NCBI GenBank assembly: GCA_018240785.1
Contig: JAFEFC010000012.1
Coordinates: 1 to 64,000, forward strand
Direction: 5' to 3'
Length of the DNA: 64,000 nt
Source of the DNA: Pseudomonadota bacterium
Lineage (GTDB): Bacteria; Pseudomonadota; Gammaproteobacteria; Burkholderiales; Rhodocyclaceae
In this document: piece after piece, positions 42,709 to 51,869 of the stretch
Layout of the letters: the number at the start of each line of letters is the position of its first letter
How positions within the stretch are numbered: the first letter of the stretch is position 1
Made by a program: the position numbers and the translations under genes
The notes under the pieces: generated by a model
The model's database searches: none
What the model was told of the DNA's origin: nothing
The model's input: the letters and a program-made list of their open reading frames with translations, nothing else

Positions 42709-44505
42709 TCAGAACTGCTCTTCGGCAAGCTCCAGCGCGCCCGCTGCGCCATTGACCACCGTGTATGACAAGCCCGGTGCTTCAGCCAGCACGTGGTCGG
42801 CGTAGAAGCGCGCGGTGACGATCTTCGCCTGCAGGAAACGCGCATCGCCTTCGCCTGCGGCAAGCTTCTTCTGCGCGATGAGCGCCGCGCGCGCCATCTG
42901 CCAGCCGCCCGCGACGATGCCCAGCAGCTTGAGGAAAGGCACGGACCCCACCGATGCCGCCTTGATATCCTTGGCGTAGGTGGCGAGGATGTAGGCAACC
43001 GCCTCTTCCACTGCCGTGATCCCGGCGCCCAGGGCGCGACGGATCGCCGCGAAGGCTTCGCCATCGGCGGCGCCGAGTTCGGCCTCGACCTTGCGCATCT
43101 CGGCAACGACGCCAGCGACGGTCACGCCGTTTTCACGTGCGATCTTGCGCCCGATCAGGTCGTTGGCCTGGATCGCGGTGGTGCCTTCGTAGATCGGCGT
43201 GATGCGGGCGTCGCGCAGATGCTGCGCTGCGCCGGTTTCCTCGATGAAACCCATGCCGCCGTGGACCTGCACGCCGACCGAGGCCACATCGACCGAGTTC
43301 TCGGTGCACCAGCCCTTCACCACCGGAATCATCAGGTCGACGAAAGCCTGGTTGCGCGCGCGAACCTCTGGGTCCGCATGGCAGTGCGCCTTGTCGGAGG
43401 CAGCCCCCACAACATAGGCCAACGCCCGCATCGCCTCGGTCTTGCTCTTCATCGACATCAGCATGCGGCGCACGTCGGCATGGTGGATGATGCTGACCTT
43501 GGGGCCACCACGGACGCCGGCCTCGGTGCCCTGCACACGTTCCTTGGCGTATTGCAGCGCGTGCTGGTAGGCGCGCTCGGACAGCGCCAGACCTTCCATT
43601 CCCACCGCAAAACGGGCCTCGTTCATCATGATGAACATGTACTCGAGGCCACGGTTGGGCTCGCCCACCAAGGTGCCGATGGCACCGCCCTTGTCGCCGA
43701 AGGCCAGCACCGCGGTCGGGCTGGCGTGGATGCCGAGCTTGTGCTCGATCGACACGCAATGCACGTCGTTGCGCGCGCCCAGGCTGCCGTCGGCATTGAC
43801 CAGGAACTTCGGCACGACGAACAGCGAGATGCCCTTCACGCCCTCGGGCGCGTCCGGCAGGCGGGCCAGCACCAGGTGGATGATGTTGTCGGTGAGGTCG
43901 TGCTCGCCATACGTGATGAAGATCTTCTGGCCGAAGATCTTGTAGGTGCCGTCGCCCTGCGGTTCGGCCTTGGTGCGTACCGCGGCGAGGTCGGAACCAG
44001 CCTGAGGTTCGGTCAGGTTCATGGTGCCGGTCCACTCGCCCGAGACCATCTTCGGCAGGTACATCGCCTTCTGTTCGTCGTTGCCACACAGCAGCAGCGC
44101 CTCGATTGCACCCGTGGTCAGCATCGGGCACAGCGAGAAGGCCATGTTGGCGGACTTCCACATCTCCATGACGGCCGTGGCGACGAGCTTGGGCAGGCCC
44201 TGGCCGCCGAACTCGGGTTCGCCCGCCAGCGCCGTCCAGCCCGCCTCGGCGAACTGGTCGTAGGCCGACTTCCAGCCGGTGGCGGTCTTCACTTTCCCGT
44301 CGTGCCAGGTGGCGCCTTCCTGGTCGCCCGCCCAGTTCAGCGGCGCGAGCACGCCGCTGGCGAACTTGTCGGCCTCTTCGAGGATGGCATCGACCAGATC
44401 GACCGAAACCTCTTCATTGCCGGGCAGCGCAGCGACCTCGTCGAGGCCGGCCAGCTCGCGCATCACGAACTGCATGTCGCGAATGGGTGCAGCGTAGTTG
44501 CTCAT
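42709..44505 (-). CDS. Acyl-CoA dehydrogenase with extended C-terminal domain
   Basis: 598 residues, the long form of the acyl-CoA dehydrogenase family (FadE5/DmdC-like), FAD-dependent, passing electrons to Etf. GEWTGTMNLTEPQAGSDLAAV and KIFITYGEHDLTDNI are FAD/substrate loops; RFAVGMEGLALSERAYQHALQYAKERVQG and GVQVHGGMGFIEETGAAQHLRDARITPIYEGTTAIQ (positions about 405-440) are hallmark regions. The start MSNYAAPIRD at 44505 has GGAGGGAA upstream. It is downstream of etfBA on the same strand, so the electron acceptor is encoded in the same unit. Acyl-chain preference is not evident. Confidence 0.92.
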   Translation of the reverse strand: MSNYAAPIRDMQFVMRELAGLDEVAALPGNEEVSVDLVDAILEEADKFASGVLAPLNWAGDQEGATWHDGKVKTATGWKSAYDQFAEAGWTALAGEPEFGGQGLPKLVATAVMEMWKSANMAFSLCPMLTTGAIEALLLCGNDEQKAMYLPKMVSGEWTGTMNLTEPQAGSDLAAVRTKAEPQGDGTYKIFGQKIFITYGEHDLTDNIIHLVLARLPDAPEGVKGISLFVVPKFLVNADGSLGARNDVHCVSIEHKLGIHASPTAVLAFGDKGGAIGTLVGEPNRGLEYMFIMMNEARFAVGMEGLALSERAYQHALQYAKERVQGTEAGVRGGPKVSIIHHADVRRMLMSMKSKTEAMRALAYVVGAASDKAHCHADPEVRARNQAFVDLMIPVVKGWCTENSVDVASVGVQVHGGMGFIEETGAAQHLRDARITPIYEGTTAIQANDLIGRKIARENGVTVAGVVAEMRKVEAELGAADGEAFAAIRRALGAGITAVEEAVAYILATYAKDIKAASVGSVPFLKLLGIVAGGWQMARAALIAQKKLAAGEGDARFLQAKIVTARFYADHVLAEAPGLSYTVVNGAAGALELAEEQF

Positions 44506-44549
44506 CGGTTGATTCCCTCCGTTTCGTTCGATTGAGATGTGACCTGGCG

Positions 44550-45215
44550 TCACTTGTTCAGCAGGTAGCGGTCATCGTCGAAACTCGATACCCACTCCGG
44601 CTTGTAGATCACGAGCAGGGTAACTACCGCACCGCTGATCCAGGCTTCCGAAAAACCCAGCAGCAGGAAGAACGGCAGGTACTCCGTCATCAGGAATTCG
44701 GCCGGATAGGCACCTGCGAGCGCCAACACCAGCGAAGCGAACAGCCCCTGCAGGATCACGGTCAATGCCGCGCCAGCAAAGCCGATGACGAAGATGAAAA
44801 TGAAAAAATGGGCCGGCAACCAGCGCTCGACCAGCCTTTGCAGGCCCGCCGCAATGAGCACCGGCACGACGACCATCAGCATGAAATTGACCGGCCATGC
44901 CAACCATTCGGTGCTGCCGTTGAGGGCTATTCCGCACAGCGCCAGCGCCATCGCCACCATCGCCAGCCTCGGGCCAAGGATCAGCGTCGCTGCCATGGCA
45001 CCGACAAGATGCAGGTCCAGTCCGGGTTTGACGCCGGCCTTCATGCTCCAGAGCAGCGTCAATGCCGTCGCGCAGCCCAGCATCACATTCAACGTCGGCC
45101 CCTCGCGCAGCCGCGTCCACGGTGCCCGTCGAAGAATGTCGTAGCCCGCCGCGAGCGCGAGGAGCAGCATGAAGACGTGCCATGTCGTCGAGAACTGCGA
45201 TGGCTCCAGATTCAT
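44550..45215 (-). CDS. CbiM-like energy-coupling-factor transporter membrane protein
   Basis: 221 residues, about six to seven helices, starting MNLEPSQFSTTWHVFMLLLA. GLDLHLVGAMAATLILGPRL and YLPFFLLLGFSEAWISGAVV resemble CbiM/NikM substrate-binding membrane proteins of metal ECF transporters. The usual N-terminal MHIP motif and the partner CbiQ/CbiO genes are absent, as in stand-alone proteobacterial relatives. It lies oddly between etfA and the acyl-CoA dehydrogenase gene. Cobalt or nickel transport is only a guess. Confidence 0.65.
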   Translation of the reverse strand: MNLEPSQFSTTWHVFMLLLALAAGYDILRRAPWTRLREGPTLNVMLGCATALTLLWSMKAGVKPGLDLHLVGAMAATLILGPRLAMVAMALALCGIALNGSTEWLAWPVNFMLMVVVPVLIAAGLQRLVERWLPAHFFIFIFVIGFAGAALTVILQGLFASLVLALAGAYPAEFLMTEYLPFFLLLGFSEAWISGAVVTLLVIYKPEWVSSFDDDRYLLNK

Positions 45216-45242
45216 GCCGCCGCCCAGCGCACGCGGGAAGCC

Positions 45243-46178
45243 TCAGCCCAGCGTTGCGGTCAGTTCGGGCACCACCTGGAACAGATCCCCCACCAGGCCG
45301 TAGTCGGCCACCTGGAAGATCGGTGCCTCCGGATCCTTGTTGATCGCCACGATCACCTTGGAGTCCTTCATGCCCGCCAGGTGCTGGATGGCGCCCGAGA
45401 TGCCCACCGCAACATAGAGCTGGGGCGCCACGATCTTGCCGGTCTGGCCCACCTGGTAGTCGTTCGGGACGTAGCCCGCATCGACCGCCGCACGGCTGGC
45501 GCCGAGCGCCGCACCCAGCTTGTCGGCCAGCGGCTCGAGCAGGGCATGGTAGTTCTCGCCGCTGCCCACGCCACGACCGCCCGACACGATGATCTTCGCC
45601 GCACCCAGCTCCGGACGCGCGCTCTTGGTGATCTCGCGACCCACCAGTTGCGTCAGGCCCAGGTCGGCCGCAGCCGCCACTGCTTCGACGGCTGCACTGC
45701 CGCCCTCGGCCGCAGCGGCCTCGAAGGCAGTGGTGCGCACCGTGATGACCTTCACCGCATCGGCGCTCTTCACCGTCGCCAGCGCATTGCCGGCATAGAT
45801 CGGGCGGACGAAGGTGTCGGCCGATTCCACGCCGACGATGTCGGAGATCTGCGCCACATCCAGTTGCGCTGCCACGCGCGGCAGCATGTTCTTGCCGGCG
45901 GACGTGGCCGGGGCCAGCACGTGGCTGTAGCTGCTCGCCAAACCCTTAACCAGCTCGGCGACGTTTTCTGCGGTCTGCGCCTCGTAATGCGCGGCATCGG
46001 CCACCAGTACCTTGGCCACACCGCCAATCTTCGCGGCCGCCGCGGCCGCCGCGCCGCAGCCGGCACCGGCCACCAGCACATGAACGTCGCCGCCGATCTT
46101 CGCCGCCGCGCCGACGGTGTTGAGCGTGGCCGCCTTGATCGATTGGTTGTCGTGTTCCGCAATAACCAGGATAGCCAT
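45243..46178 (-). CDS. etfA: Electron transfer flavoprotein alpha subunit
   Basis: 311 residues. N-terminal [20 protein letters not shown], then the C-terminal FAD-binding domain: [41 protein letters not shown] and [40 protein letters not shown]. It carries electrons from acyl-CoA dehydrogenases to the quinone pool with EtfB. Starts one base after the etfB stop. Confidence 0.96.
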   Translation of the reverse strand: MAILVIAEHDNQSIKAATLNTVGAAAKIGGDVHVLVAGAGCGAAAAAAAKIGGVAKVLVADAAHYEAQTAENVAELVKGLASSYSHVLAPATSAGKNMLPRVAAQLDVAQISDIVGVESADTFVRPIYAGNALATVKSADAVKVITVRTTAFEAAAAEGGSAAVEAVAAAADLGLTQLVGREITKSARPELGAAKIIVSGGRGVGSGENYHALLEPLADKLGAALGASRAAVDAGYVPNDYQVGQTGKIVAPQLYVAVGISGAIQHLAGMKDSKVIVAINKDPEAPIFQVADYGLVGDLFQVVPELTATLG

Positions 46179-46179
46179 G

Positions 46180-46929
46180 TCAGATCACCTTCGCTTCGTT
46201 CTTCAGTTTTTCGACCAGTTGAGCCACGTCGGCCACCCGCACTCCCGCGCTGCGCTTGGGCGGCTCGGCCACCTTCAGCGTGGTGAGCCGCGGCGCCACA
46301 TCGACGCCCAGATCGGCCGGCTTCAACGTGTCGAGCGGCTTCTTCTTCGCCTTCATGATGTTGGGAAGCGTCGCATAGCGCGGCTCGTTCAGGCGCAGAT
46401 CGGTGGTGACCACCGCCGGCAGCCGAATCGCCAGCGTCTCGAGGCCACCGTCGATCTCACGCGTGACCGAGGCCTTGCCGTCAGCCAGCGTCACCTTGGA
46501 CGCGAAGGTCGCTTGCGGCCAGCCCAGCAGCGCAGCCAGCATCTGGCCGGTCTGGTTGGCGTCGTCGTCGATCGCCTGCTTGCCGCAGATCACCAGATTC
46601 GGGCCTTCCTTGTCCGCCACTGCCTTGAGCAGCTTGGCCACCGCCAGCGGCTGCAGCTCGGCGTCGCTCTCGACCAGGATGCCGCGGTCGGCGCCGATCG
46701 CCATCGCCGCGCGCAAGGTCTCCTGGCAGGCCGCGATGCCGCACGACACCGCCACGACTTCGGTCGCCACGCCCGCTTCCTTCAGCCGCACCGCTTCTTC
46801 CACCGCGATCTCGTCGAATGGGTTCATGCTCATCTTGACGTTGGCGATATCCACGCCCGTGCCGTCGGCCTTCACCCGGACCTTGACGTTGTAATCGACC
46901 ACGCGTTTGACGGGAACAAGAATCTTCAC
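46180..46929 (-). CDS. etfB: Electron transfer flavoprotein beta subunit
   Basis: 249 residues, complete Etf[60 protein letters not shown] and the AMP-binding/recognition stretch [20 protein letters not shown]. First gene of the etfB-etfA-cbiM-like-acyl-CoA dehydrogenase unit; divergent from the TetR regulator. Confidence 0.96.
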   Translation of the reverse strand: MKILVPVKRVVDYNVKVRVKADGTGVDIANVKMSMNPFDEIAVEEAVRLKEAGVATEVVAVSCGIAACQETLRAAMAIGADRGILVESDAELQPLAVAKLLKAVADKEGPNLVICGKQAIDDDANQTGQMLAALLGWPQATFASKVTLADGKASVTREIDGGLETLAIRLPAVVTTDLRLNEPRYATLPNIMKAKKKPLDTLKPADLGVDVAPRLTTLKVAEPPKRSAGVRVADVAQLVEKLKNEAKVI

Positions 46930-47050
46930 TCTGCCGTGCTCCTCAGGTTGTGTTGTTCGTCGGCTCTTGCCGCCCGCTCGGGCGAACCGCCGTCGAATTA
47001 TGTCACCGCTTTGCCAGCTTTGGGGGTGGGCTCATCCAGCCGGCGCATTT

Positions 47051-47088
47051 CCATACCACTCAGTATGGTTTGCATACGGTAGCGTATG
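47051..47088. promoter_or_regulatory. Tandem CATAC/GTATG operators between etfB and tetR
   Basis: Two inverted repeats: CCATAC-N6-GTATGG (47051-47068) and the perfect CATACG-GTAG-CGTATG (47073-47088). A further GTATGG lies at 47115-47120. The second palindrome lies between a -35-like TTGCAT (47070-47075) and a -10-like ATAAAT (47093-47098, 17-base spacer). Binding of the adjacent TetR protein here would shut its own promoter and probably the etf operon. Confidence 0.65.
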
Positions 47089-47115
47089 GAGAATAAATCG
47101 TCAATACTTGTCCGT

Positions 47116-47715
47116 ATGGAAACCAAAATCAAGCAGAAGAGACCGCAGCTCGACAGACAGGCCTGGATCGCATGCGCTTTCGAGGTCATGGCGGAAGAAG
47201 GGGTTGCCGGGCTGCGCGTGGAAGTGCTGGCCAAACGCCTGAAAGTGACCAAGGGCAGCTTCTACTGGCACTTCCAGGACCGGCGTGATCTGCTGATGGC
47301 CGTCCTCGGCGAATGGAAGGAAGGGCGCATCCGCGACATCCTGAAGCAGACCCGCGCCCAGCCCGGCAACGAACTCGAGCAGATCTACCATGTCATCGAT
47401 GTCTATAGCACCAGTCGCAGCCGCCGGGGGGTAGTCATCGAACTGGCGGTGCGTGACTGGGCCCGACGCGACGCAGAAGCCGCAGCGATCGTCGCCGAGG
47501 TCGATGACATCCGCCTGCGCTGCACCCGCGACCTGTTCCTCGCCTGCGGGCTGTCGCAGGAAGAGGCTTCCAGCCACTCGATGCTGCTCTATGCCTACGT
47601 GTTCGGCCTGTCGCTGATGCTGTACGACAAGTTCCATCCCGACATCCCTCGCCTGAAGCGAGATATTGCCGACATCATCGCGCGTAACAAGCGCGACGCC
47701 GCATCGCCCGCCTGA
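47116..47715 (+). CDS. TetR-family regulator, probably of the etf/acyl-CoA dehydrogenase operon
   Basis: About 199 residues. The N-terminal helix-turn-helix is RQAWIACAFEVMAEEGVAGL then VEVLAKRLKVTKGSFYWHFQDRRDLLMAV, the classic TetR pattern. The C-terminal ligand domain is poorly conserved. The position, divergent from etfBA with shared palindromes, suggests control by an acyl-CoA or fatty acid, as for PsrA/FadR-type TetR proteins; that is inference. I prefer the ATG at 47116 because the in-frame ATG at 47086 is inside an operator and upstream of the likely transcription start. Neither has a clear ribosome binding site. Confidence 0.82.
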   Translation: METKIKQKRPQLDRQAWIACAFEVMAEEGVAGLRVEVLAKRLKVTKGSFYWHFQDRRDLLMAVLGEWKEGRIRDILKQTRAQPGNELEQIYHVIDVYSTSRSRRGVVIELAVRDWARRDAEAAAIVAEVDDIRLRCTRDLFLACGLSQEEASSHSMLLYAYVFGLSLMLYDKFHPDIPRLKRDIADIIARNKRDAASPA

Positions 47716-47778
47716 CATCGATCGATCGGAGCGCGACGCGCTCCCGCACGGCGCATTCGCCCGCAACCGAGCAGGCGC

Positions 47779-48561
47779 TCAACAGCCGTCAGCGACCGTG
47801 CCAAGGCGGGGAAAGACCGCCACGGCATTGCGCGAAGTGGCGCGAGCCACCTCTTCTACCGGCATCCCTCTCAGGTCGGCGAGGATGGCCGCGAATCGGG
47901 CCAGGTTGGCCGGCTCGTTGCGCTGCCCCTGCGCCCAGGCGGGCGGAATGTCCGGCGCGTCCGTCTCAAGCACGATCGACTCCAGCGGCAGTTCTGCGGC
48001 CAGCTTGCGAATGCGGCTGGAGCCGTCGAAGGACATCGCGCCGCCAAAGCCGAGCTTGAAGCCGAGCGCGATGAACGTATCGGCCTGCTGGCGGCTGCCA
48101 TTGAAGGCATGAGCGATGCCGCCGCACACTTCGACGCGCCGCAGATGCTTCAGGATCTGGTCCACCGCGCGGCGCACGTGCAGGATCACCGGCAGGCCAT
48201 GGTCGCGCGCGAAGCGCAGTTGTGCCGCAAGGAAGCGCTCCTGCCGCGCCGGATCGAGACCTGGCACGAAGAAATCCAGCCCGATCTCGCCCACCGCGAT
48301 GACGTCATCCTGCGCAAGGCGTCCTTCAAGTACGTCGAGATCGGCGTCGCTCGCCTGCATCACGTACATGGGGTGGATGCCGTAGGCGTGAGACACATCC
48401 TCGTGCCTCGCGGAAAGGGCCGCCACCCGGTCGAAGCTCGCCACATCCACCGCAGGGACGATGAAGCGGCCGACCCCTGCCGCGCGCGCGGCAGCCATCG
48501 CCCGCTCGCGATCGGCGTCGAACTCCGCCGCGTCCAGATGAATGTGGGTGTCGACGAGCAT
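47779..48561 (-). CDS. TatD-family metal-dependent deoxyribonuclease
   Basis: 260 residues, TIM-barrel hydrolase. Metal ligands are visible in LVDTHIHLDAAEF, AVGEIGLDFFV, LPVILHVRRA, GGIAHAFNGS and ESIVLETDAPDIPP. TatD proteins have 3'-5' exonuclease activity in DNA repair and turnover. A strong ribosome binding site (GGAGGAAG) sets the start at 48561. It lies 31 bases after the enoyl-CoA hydratase gene and is probably co-transcribed. Confidence 0.9.
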   Translation of the reverse strand: MLVDTHIHLDAAEFDADRERAMAAARAAGVGRFIVPAVDVASFDRVAALSARHEDVSHAYGIHPMYVMQASDADLDVLEGRLAQDDVIAVGEIGLDFFVPGLDPARQERFLAAQLRFARDHGLPVILHVRRAVDQILKHLRRVEVCGGIAHAFNGSRQQADTFIALGFKLGFGGAMSFDGSSRIRKLAAELPLESIVLETDAPDIPPAWAQGQRNEPANLARFAAILADLRGMPVEEVARATSRNAVAVFPRLGTVADGC

Positions 48562-48592
48562 GGCGGCGCTTCCTCCCGCGATCAGCGCGACC

Positions 48593-49393
48593 TCAGCAGC
48601 CCTTCCACTGCGGCTTGCGCTTGGCCATGAAGGCATCGATGCCTTCGGCCGCATCCTCGCTCATCATGTTGCAGGCCATCGTCTCCGACGCCATCTGATA
48701 GGCCGCATCCAGGCCCATCTCGAGCTGGCGGTAGAACATCTGCTTGCCCATGCGGATCGCCACCGGCGACTTCGCGACGATGGATGCGCACAAGCGCTCC
48801 ACCTCGCCGTCGAGCGCCTCGAGCGGCACCACGCGGTTGATCAGGCCGCGCCGCTGCGCCTCGTGTGCATCGATGAACTCACCCGTCACCAGCATCTCGA
48901 AAGCCTGCTTGCGCCCCATGTTGCGCGACAGCCCGACGCTGGGCGTGGAGCAGAACAGGCCGACGTTGATCCCCGACACGGCGAAACGCGACACTTCCGC
49001 CGCGACCGCCAGATCGCACATCGACACGAGCTGGCAGCCAGCCGCGGTGGCGATGCCATGCACACGGGCAATCACCGGCTGCGGCAGCTCGGTGAGCTTC
49101 ATCATGAGCTTGCCGCACAGGCGGAACAGGCCCTGCTGGAAGGCGAGCGTGTGGTTGCTGCGCATCTCCTTGAGGTCGTGACCAGCGCAGAAAGCCTTGC
49201 CCGCACCGGCCAGCACGACCACGCGCACCGATTCGTCGCGGGCGATGCGGTCCACTTCGGCCAGCAGCGCCTCCAGCATGGCTGAGGACAGCGCGTTGAA
49301 CTGTGCGGGACGATTCAGGGTCAGCGTCGCCACGCCACCGTCGTCGCGGCGCAGCAGCATCGGTTCGTCGGTAGGGTGTTCGGTGGGGCTCAT
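48593..49393 (-). CDS. Enoyl-CoA hydratase/isomerase family protein
   Basis: 266 residues, crotonase fold. The oxyanion-hole motifs are VVLAGAGKAFCAGHDLKEMR and GIATAAGCQLVSMCDLAVAA; SGINVGLFCSTPSVGLSRNM is typical of the ECHDC3-like branch. At the usual catalytic glutamate positions it has Cys/Thr-type residues rather than a clear Glu pair, so hydratase activity should not be assumed. It sits between the acyl-CoA synthetase and tatD on the same strand. Confidence 0.85.
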   Translation of the reverse strand: MSPTEHPTDEPMLLRRDDGGVATLTLNRPAQFNALSSAMLEALLAEVDRIARDESVRVVVLAGAGKAFCAGHDLKEMRSNHTLAFQQGLFRLCGKLMMKLTELPQPVIARVHGIATAAGCQLVSMCDLAVAAEVSRFAVSGINVGLFCSTPSVGLSRNMGRKQAFEMLVTGEFIDAHEAQRRGLINRVVPLEALDGEVERLCASIVAKSPVAIRMGKQMFYRQLEMGLDAAYQMASETMACNMMSEDAAEGIDAFMAKRKPQWKGC

Positions 49394-49495
49394 GTCTCCT
49401 CCTCGATTTCGGTTTACGTTAACGTCAATGGCCGTTCATGGTAGCGCGTCGCTCCCAGAACGGCCATCGGTCAACGCGGGCTCAGCCCGCCTGAA

Positions 49496-51148
49496 TCACT
49501 CGAACGAAGCGGTCGACTTCGCCTTCTCGCGCAGCACGAACTTCTGGATCTTGCCGGTCGACGTCTTCGGCACCTCGCCGAAGATGATCTTCTTGGGCAC
49601 CTTGAAGCCGGCGAGATGCTCGCGGCAATGGGCAACCATCTCGTCGGTGGTCGCCTCGACGCCGTCGCGCAGCTCGACGAAGGCGCACGGCACCTCGCCC
49701 CACTTGGGATCAGGCAGCGCCACCACCGCCGCAGCCATCACCGCCGGATGCTTGTAGAGCGCATCCTCCACTTCGATCGAAGAGATGTTCTCGCCGCCGG
49801 AAATGATGATGTCCTTGGAGCGGTCCTTGATCTTGACGTAGCCATCGGGCTGCATCACCGCCAGGTCGCCGGTGTGATACCAGCCACCGTGGAAGGACTC
49901 GGCGGTCGCCGTCGGGTTCTTCAGATAGCCCTTCATCACCAGGTTGCCGCGGAACATGATCTCGCCCATGGTCTCGCCGTCCCAGGGCACCGGATCCATC
50001 GTGTTCGGATCGAGCACCGTGATGCCTTCCTGGGCGTGGTAGCGCACACCCTGGCGGCCGTTAAGCGTCACCTGGTCGGCCAGCGGCAGATCCTTCCATT
50101 CGTCGTGCTTTGCGCACACCGAAGCCGGGCCGTAGGTCTCGGTCAGGCCATAGACGTGGGTGATGTCGAAGCCGATCTTGGCCATGCCCTCGATCACCGC
50201 TGCCGGAGGCGGCGCGGCGGCGATGAGGCCATAGACCTTGTGGTCGATGCCCTTGCGCCATTCCTCCGGCGAGTTGGCGAGCATGGAATGCACGATGGGC
50301 GCGCCGCAATAATGGGTGACGCCATGCTCGCGGATGGCATCGAAGATCAGGCGCGGATCGACGCGGCGCAGGCAGACGTTGATACCGGCATTGGCCGCCA
50401 TCGTCCACGCGAAGCACCAGCCGTTGCAGTGGAACATCGGCAGTGTCCACAGATAGGTCGAGTGCGGCGGCATGCCCCACGACACGATGTTCGACATCGC
50501 GTTGAGATAGGCGCCGCGGTGGTGGTAGACCACGCCCTTGGGATTGCCGGTGGTGCCGGACGTGTAGTTCAGCGAAATGGCCTCCCACTCGTCGGCAGGC
50601 TGCTCGAAGACGAAGTCCTCGCTGCCCGAAGCGAGCAGCGCCTCATATTCCACCGTGCCGATGCGATCACCCGGGCCGGTGTACTCAGGATCGTCCACAT
50701 CGATCACGATCATGTCGGCGCGGTCGGCGAGCTCGATCGCCTTCTTCATCACACGCGCGTACTCGCGGTCGGTGATCAGCACCCTGGCTTCCGCGTGGTT
50801 CAGGATGAAGGCGACCGCTTCGGCATCGAGGCGGGTGTTGACGGTGTTCAGCACGGCGCCGCAGGCCGGCACGCCGAAGTGGCATTCGAACATTTCCGGC
50901 GTGTTGTTGAGCACGACGGCAACGGTGTCGTTCTTGCCCACGCCCAGTTGCTTCAGCGCCGAAGCCAGCCGGCGGCAGCGCGCATAGCTTTCCTGCCACG
51001 TGAAGCGCCGCTTGCCATGAACGACAGCCAGGCGGTCCGGATACACGTAGGCGCTGCGCTGGATGAAGGTCAGCGGCGTCAGCGGCACGTAGTTCGCGGG
51101 ATTCTTCTCCAGCCCCTGGTCATAGGGCGATTGTTTGTTCTCGGTCAT
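49496..51148 (-). CDS. Acyl-CoA synthetase (AMP-forming)
   Basis: 550 residues. Motifs of the ANL superfamily are clear: ISLNYTSGTTGNPKGVVYHH (phosphate loop), THVYGLTETYGPASVC, GGWYHTGDLAVMQPDGYVKI and DRSKDIIISGGENIS, with the catalytic lysine near the end (PKTSTGKIQKFVLRE). Similarity is to medium/long-chain acyl-CoA ligases (AlkK/FadD-like). The start MTENKQSPYDQGLEKN at 51148 has GGGAGC upstream. It probably supplies CoA thioesters to the adjacent hydratase and dehydrogenase. Confidence 0.92.
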   Translation of the reverse strand: MTENKQSPYDQGLEKNPANYVPLTPLTFIQRSAYVYPDRLAVVHGKRRFTWQESYARCRRLASALKQLGVGKNDTVAVVLNNTPEMFECHFGVPACGAVLNTVNTRLDAEAVAFILNHAEARVLITDREYARVMKKAIELADRADMIVIDVDDPEYTGPGDRIGTVEYEALLASGSEDFVFEQPADEWEAISLNYTSGTTGNPKGVVYHHRGAYLNAMSNIVSWGMPPHSTYLWTLPMFHCNGWCFAWTMAANAGINVCLRRVDPRLIFDAIREHGVTHYCGAPIVHSMLANSPEEWRKGIDHKVYGLIAAAPPPAAVIEGMAKIGFDITHVYGLTETYGPASVCAKHDEWKDLPLADQVTLNGRQGVRYHAQEGITVLDPNTMDPVPWDGETMGEIMFRGNLVMKGYLKNPTATAESFHGGWYHTGDLAVMQPDGYVKIKDRSKDIIISGGENISSIEVEDALYKHPAVMAAAVVALPDPKWGEVPCAFVELRDGVEATTDEMVAHCREHLAGFKVPKKIIFGEVPKTSTGKIQKFVLREKAKSTASFE

Positions 51149-51200
51149 GCTTGCTCCCTCTCGTATAAGACAACGGACGATCGTCGTCCCCATGCAAATC

Positions 51201-51869
51201 TCATGACGGCGCGCAACGTCCGCCGTCATTCAATCCCTGCACGCTATTGCGGTCAAGTTCAACGAGCCACGCCGCCAGCTCTTCCGCCAATCCCCGCACG
51301 GCGCTGCGCGCTGCGCGGACCCCACCTTCGGCATCCGCCGTATCGGCCGCATCGTGCCGGCTGAAGTCGCGCGCCGCCAGCGGCAATTCGCCGCGCGCCG
51401 GCAACAGTCGGGCCCTCGCGACGAGTTCGACATGACTGCGCTGTTGCGCCTCGAACACCTGCACGAACTCGTCCAGGTCCACCTTCAGCCGGCAACGAGA
51501 CTGCGCGGCCTCACCGCCGGCGGGGCGCAAGGCCCTCGTCAGGGATTGCGAAAGCATGTCGGCGGGCGCCGCCGCCCAGCGGCTCTCGACGTAACTGCGG
51601 CGGCGCTCGGGCTGCTTCCAGGCCAGCCTGTACTGCATGGCGCTGCCGCTGAGCCAGCCTGGCACTGCCACCTCGACGCGGGCCGGTGTGAGCGCGGCGG
51701 GAACGGCGACCGGGTCAAGCAAGCCAAGATCGTACATGGCGAGCGGCGGCGACTGCAGTCCGGCACAGCCGCCAAGCCCAATCGCGAGCGAGACCGCACC
51801 AGCGAGCTGCCGCAGACCACGCCCAGGCCGCGCAAGCGTCGGCGGAGCGCTCCTGCTTCGATCCTTCAT
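51201..51869 (-). CDS. ABC-type transport auxiliary lipoprotein (PqiC/YmbA-like)
   Basis: 222 residues with a lipoprotein signal (AGAVSLAIGLGGC|AG lipobox). YDLGLLDPVAVPAALTPARV, then MQYRLAWKQPERRRSYVESR and ADMLSQSLTRAL match the PqiC family, outer-membrane partners of MCE lipid transporters. It starts next to the MlaD-like stop codon and is the last gene of the operon. Confidence 0.82.
   Translation of the reverse strand: MKDRSRSAPPTLARPGRGLRQLAGAVSLAIGLGGCAGLQSPPLAMYDLGLLDPVAVPAALTPARVEVAVPGWLSGSAMQYRLAWKQPERRRSYVESRWAAAPADMLSQSLTRALRPAGGEAAQSRCRLKVDLDEFVQVFEAQQRSHVELVARARLLPARGELPLAARDFSRHDAADTADAEGGVRAARSAVRGLAEELAAWLVELDRNSVQGLNDGGRCAPS

Noticed and set aside
42793-44535. 580-codon plus-strand frame opposite the acyl-CoA dehydrogenase gene
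   Set aside because: Antisense shadow; the dehydrogenase on the other strand has full family motifs.
49616-51364. 582-codon plus-strand frame opposite the acyl-CoA synthetase gene
   Set aside because: Antisense shadow rich in Arg/His/Gly; no ribosome binding site or homology.
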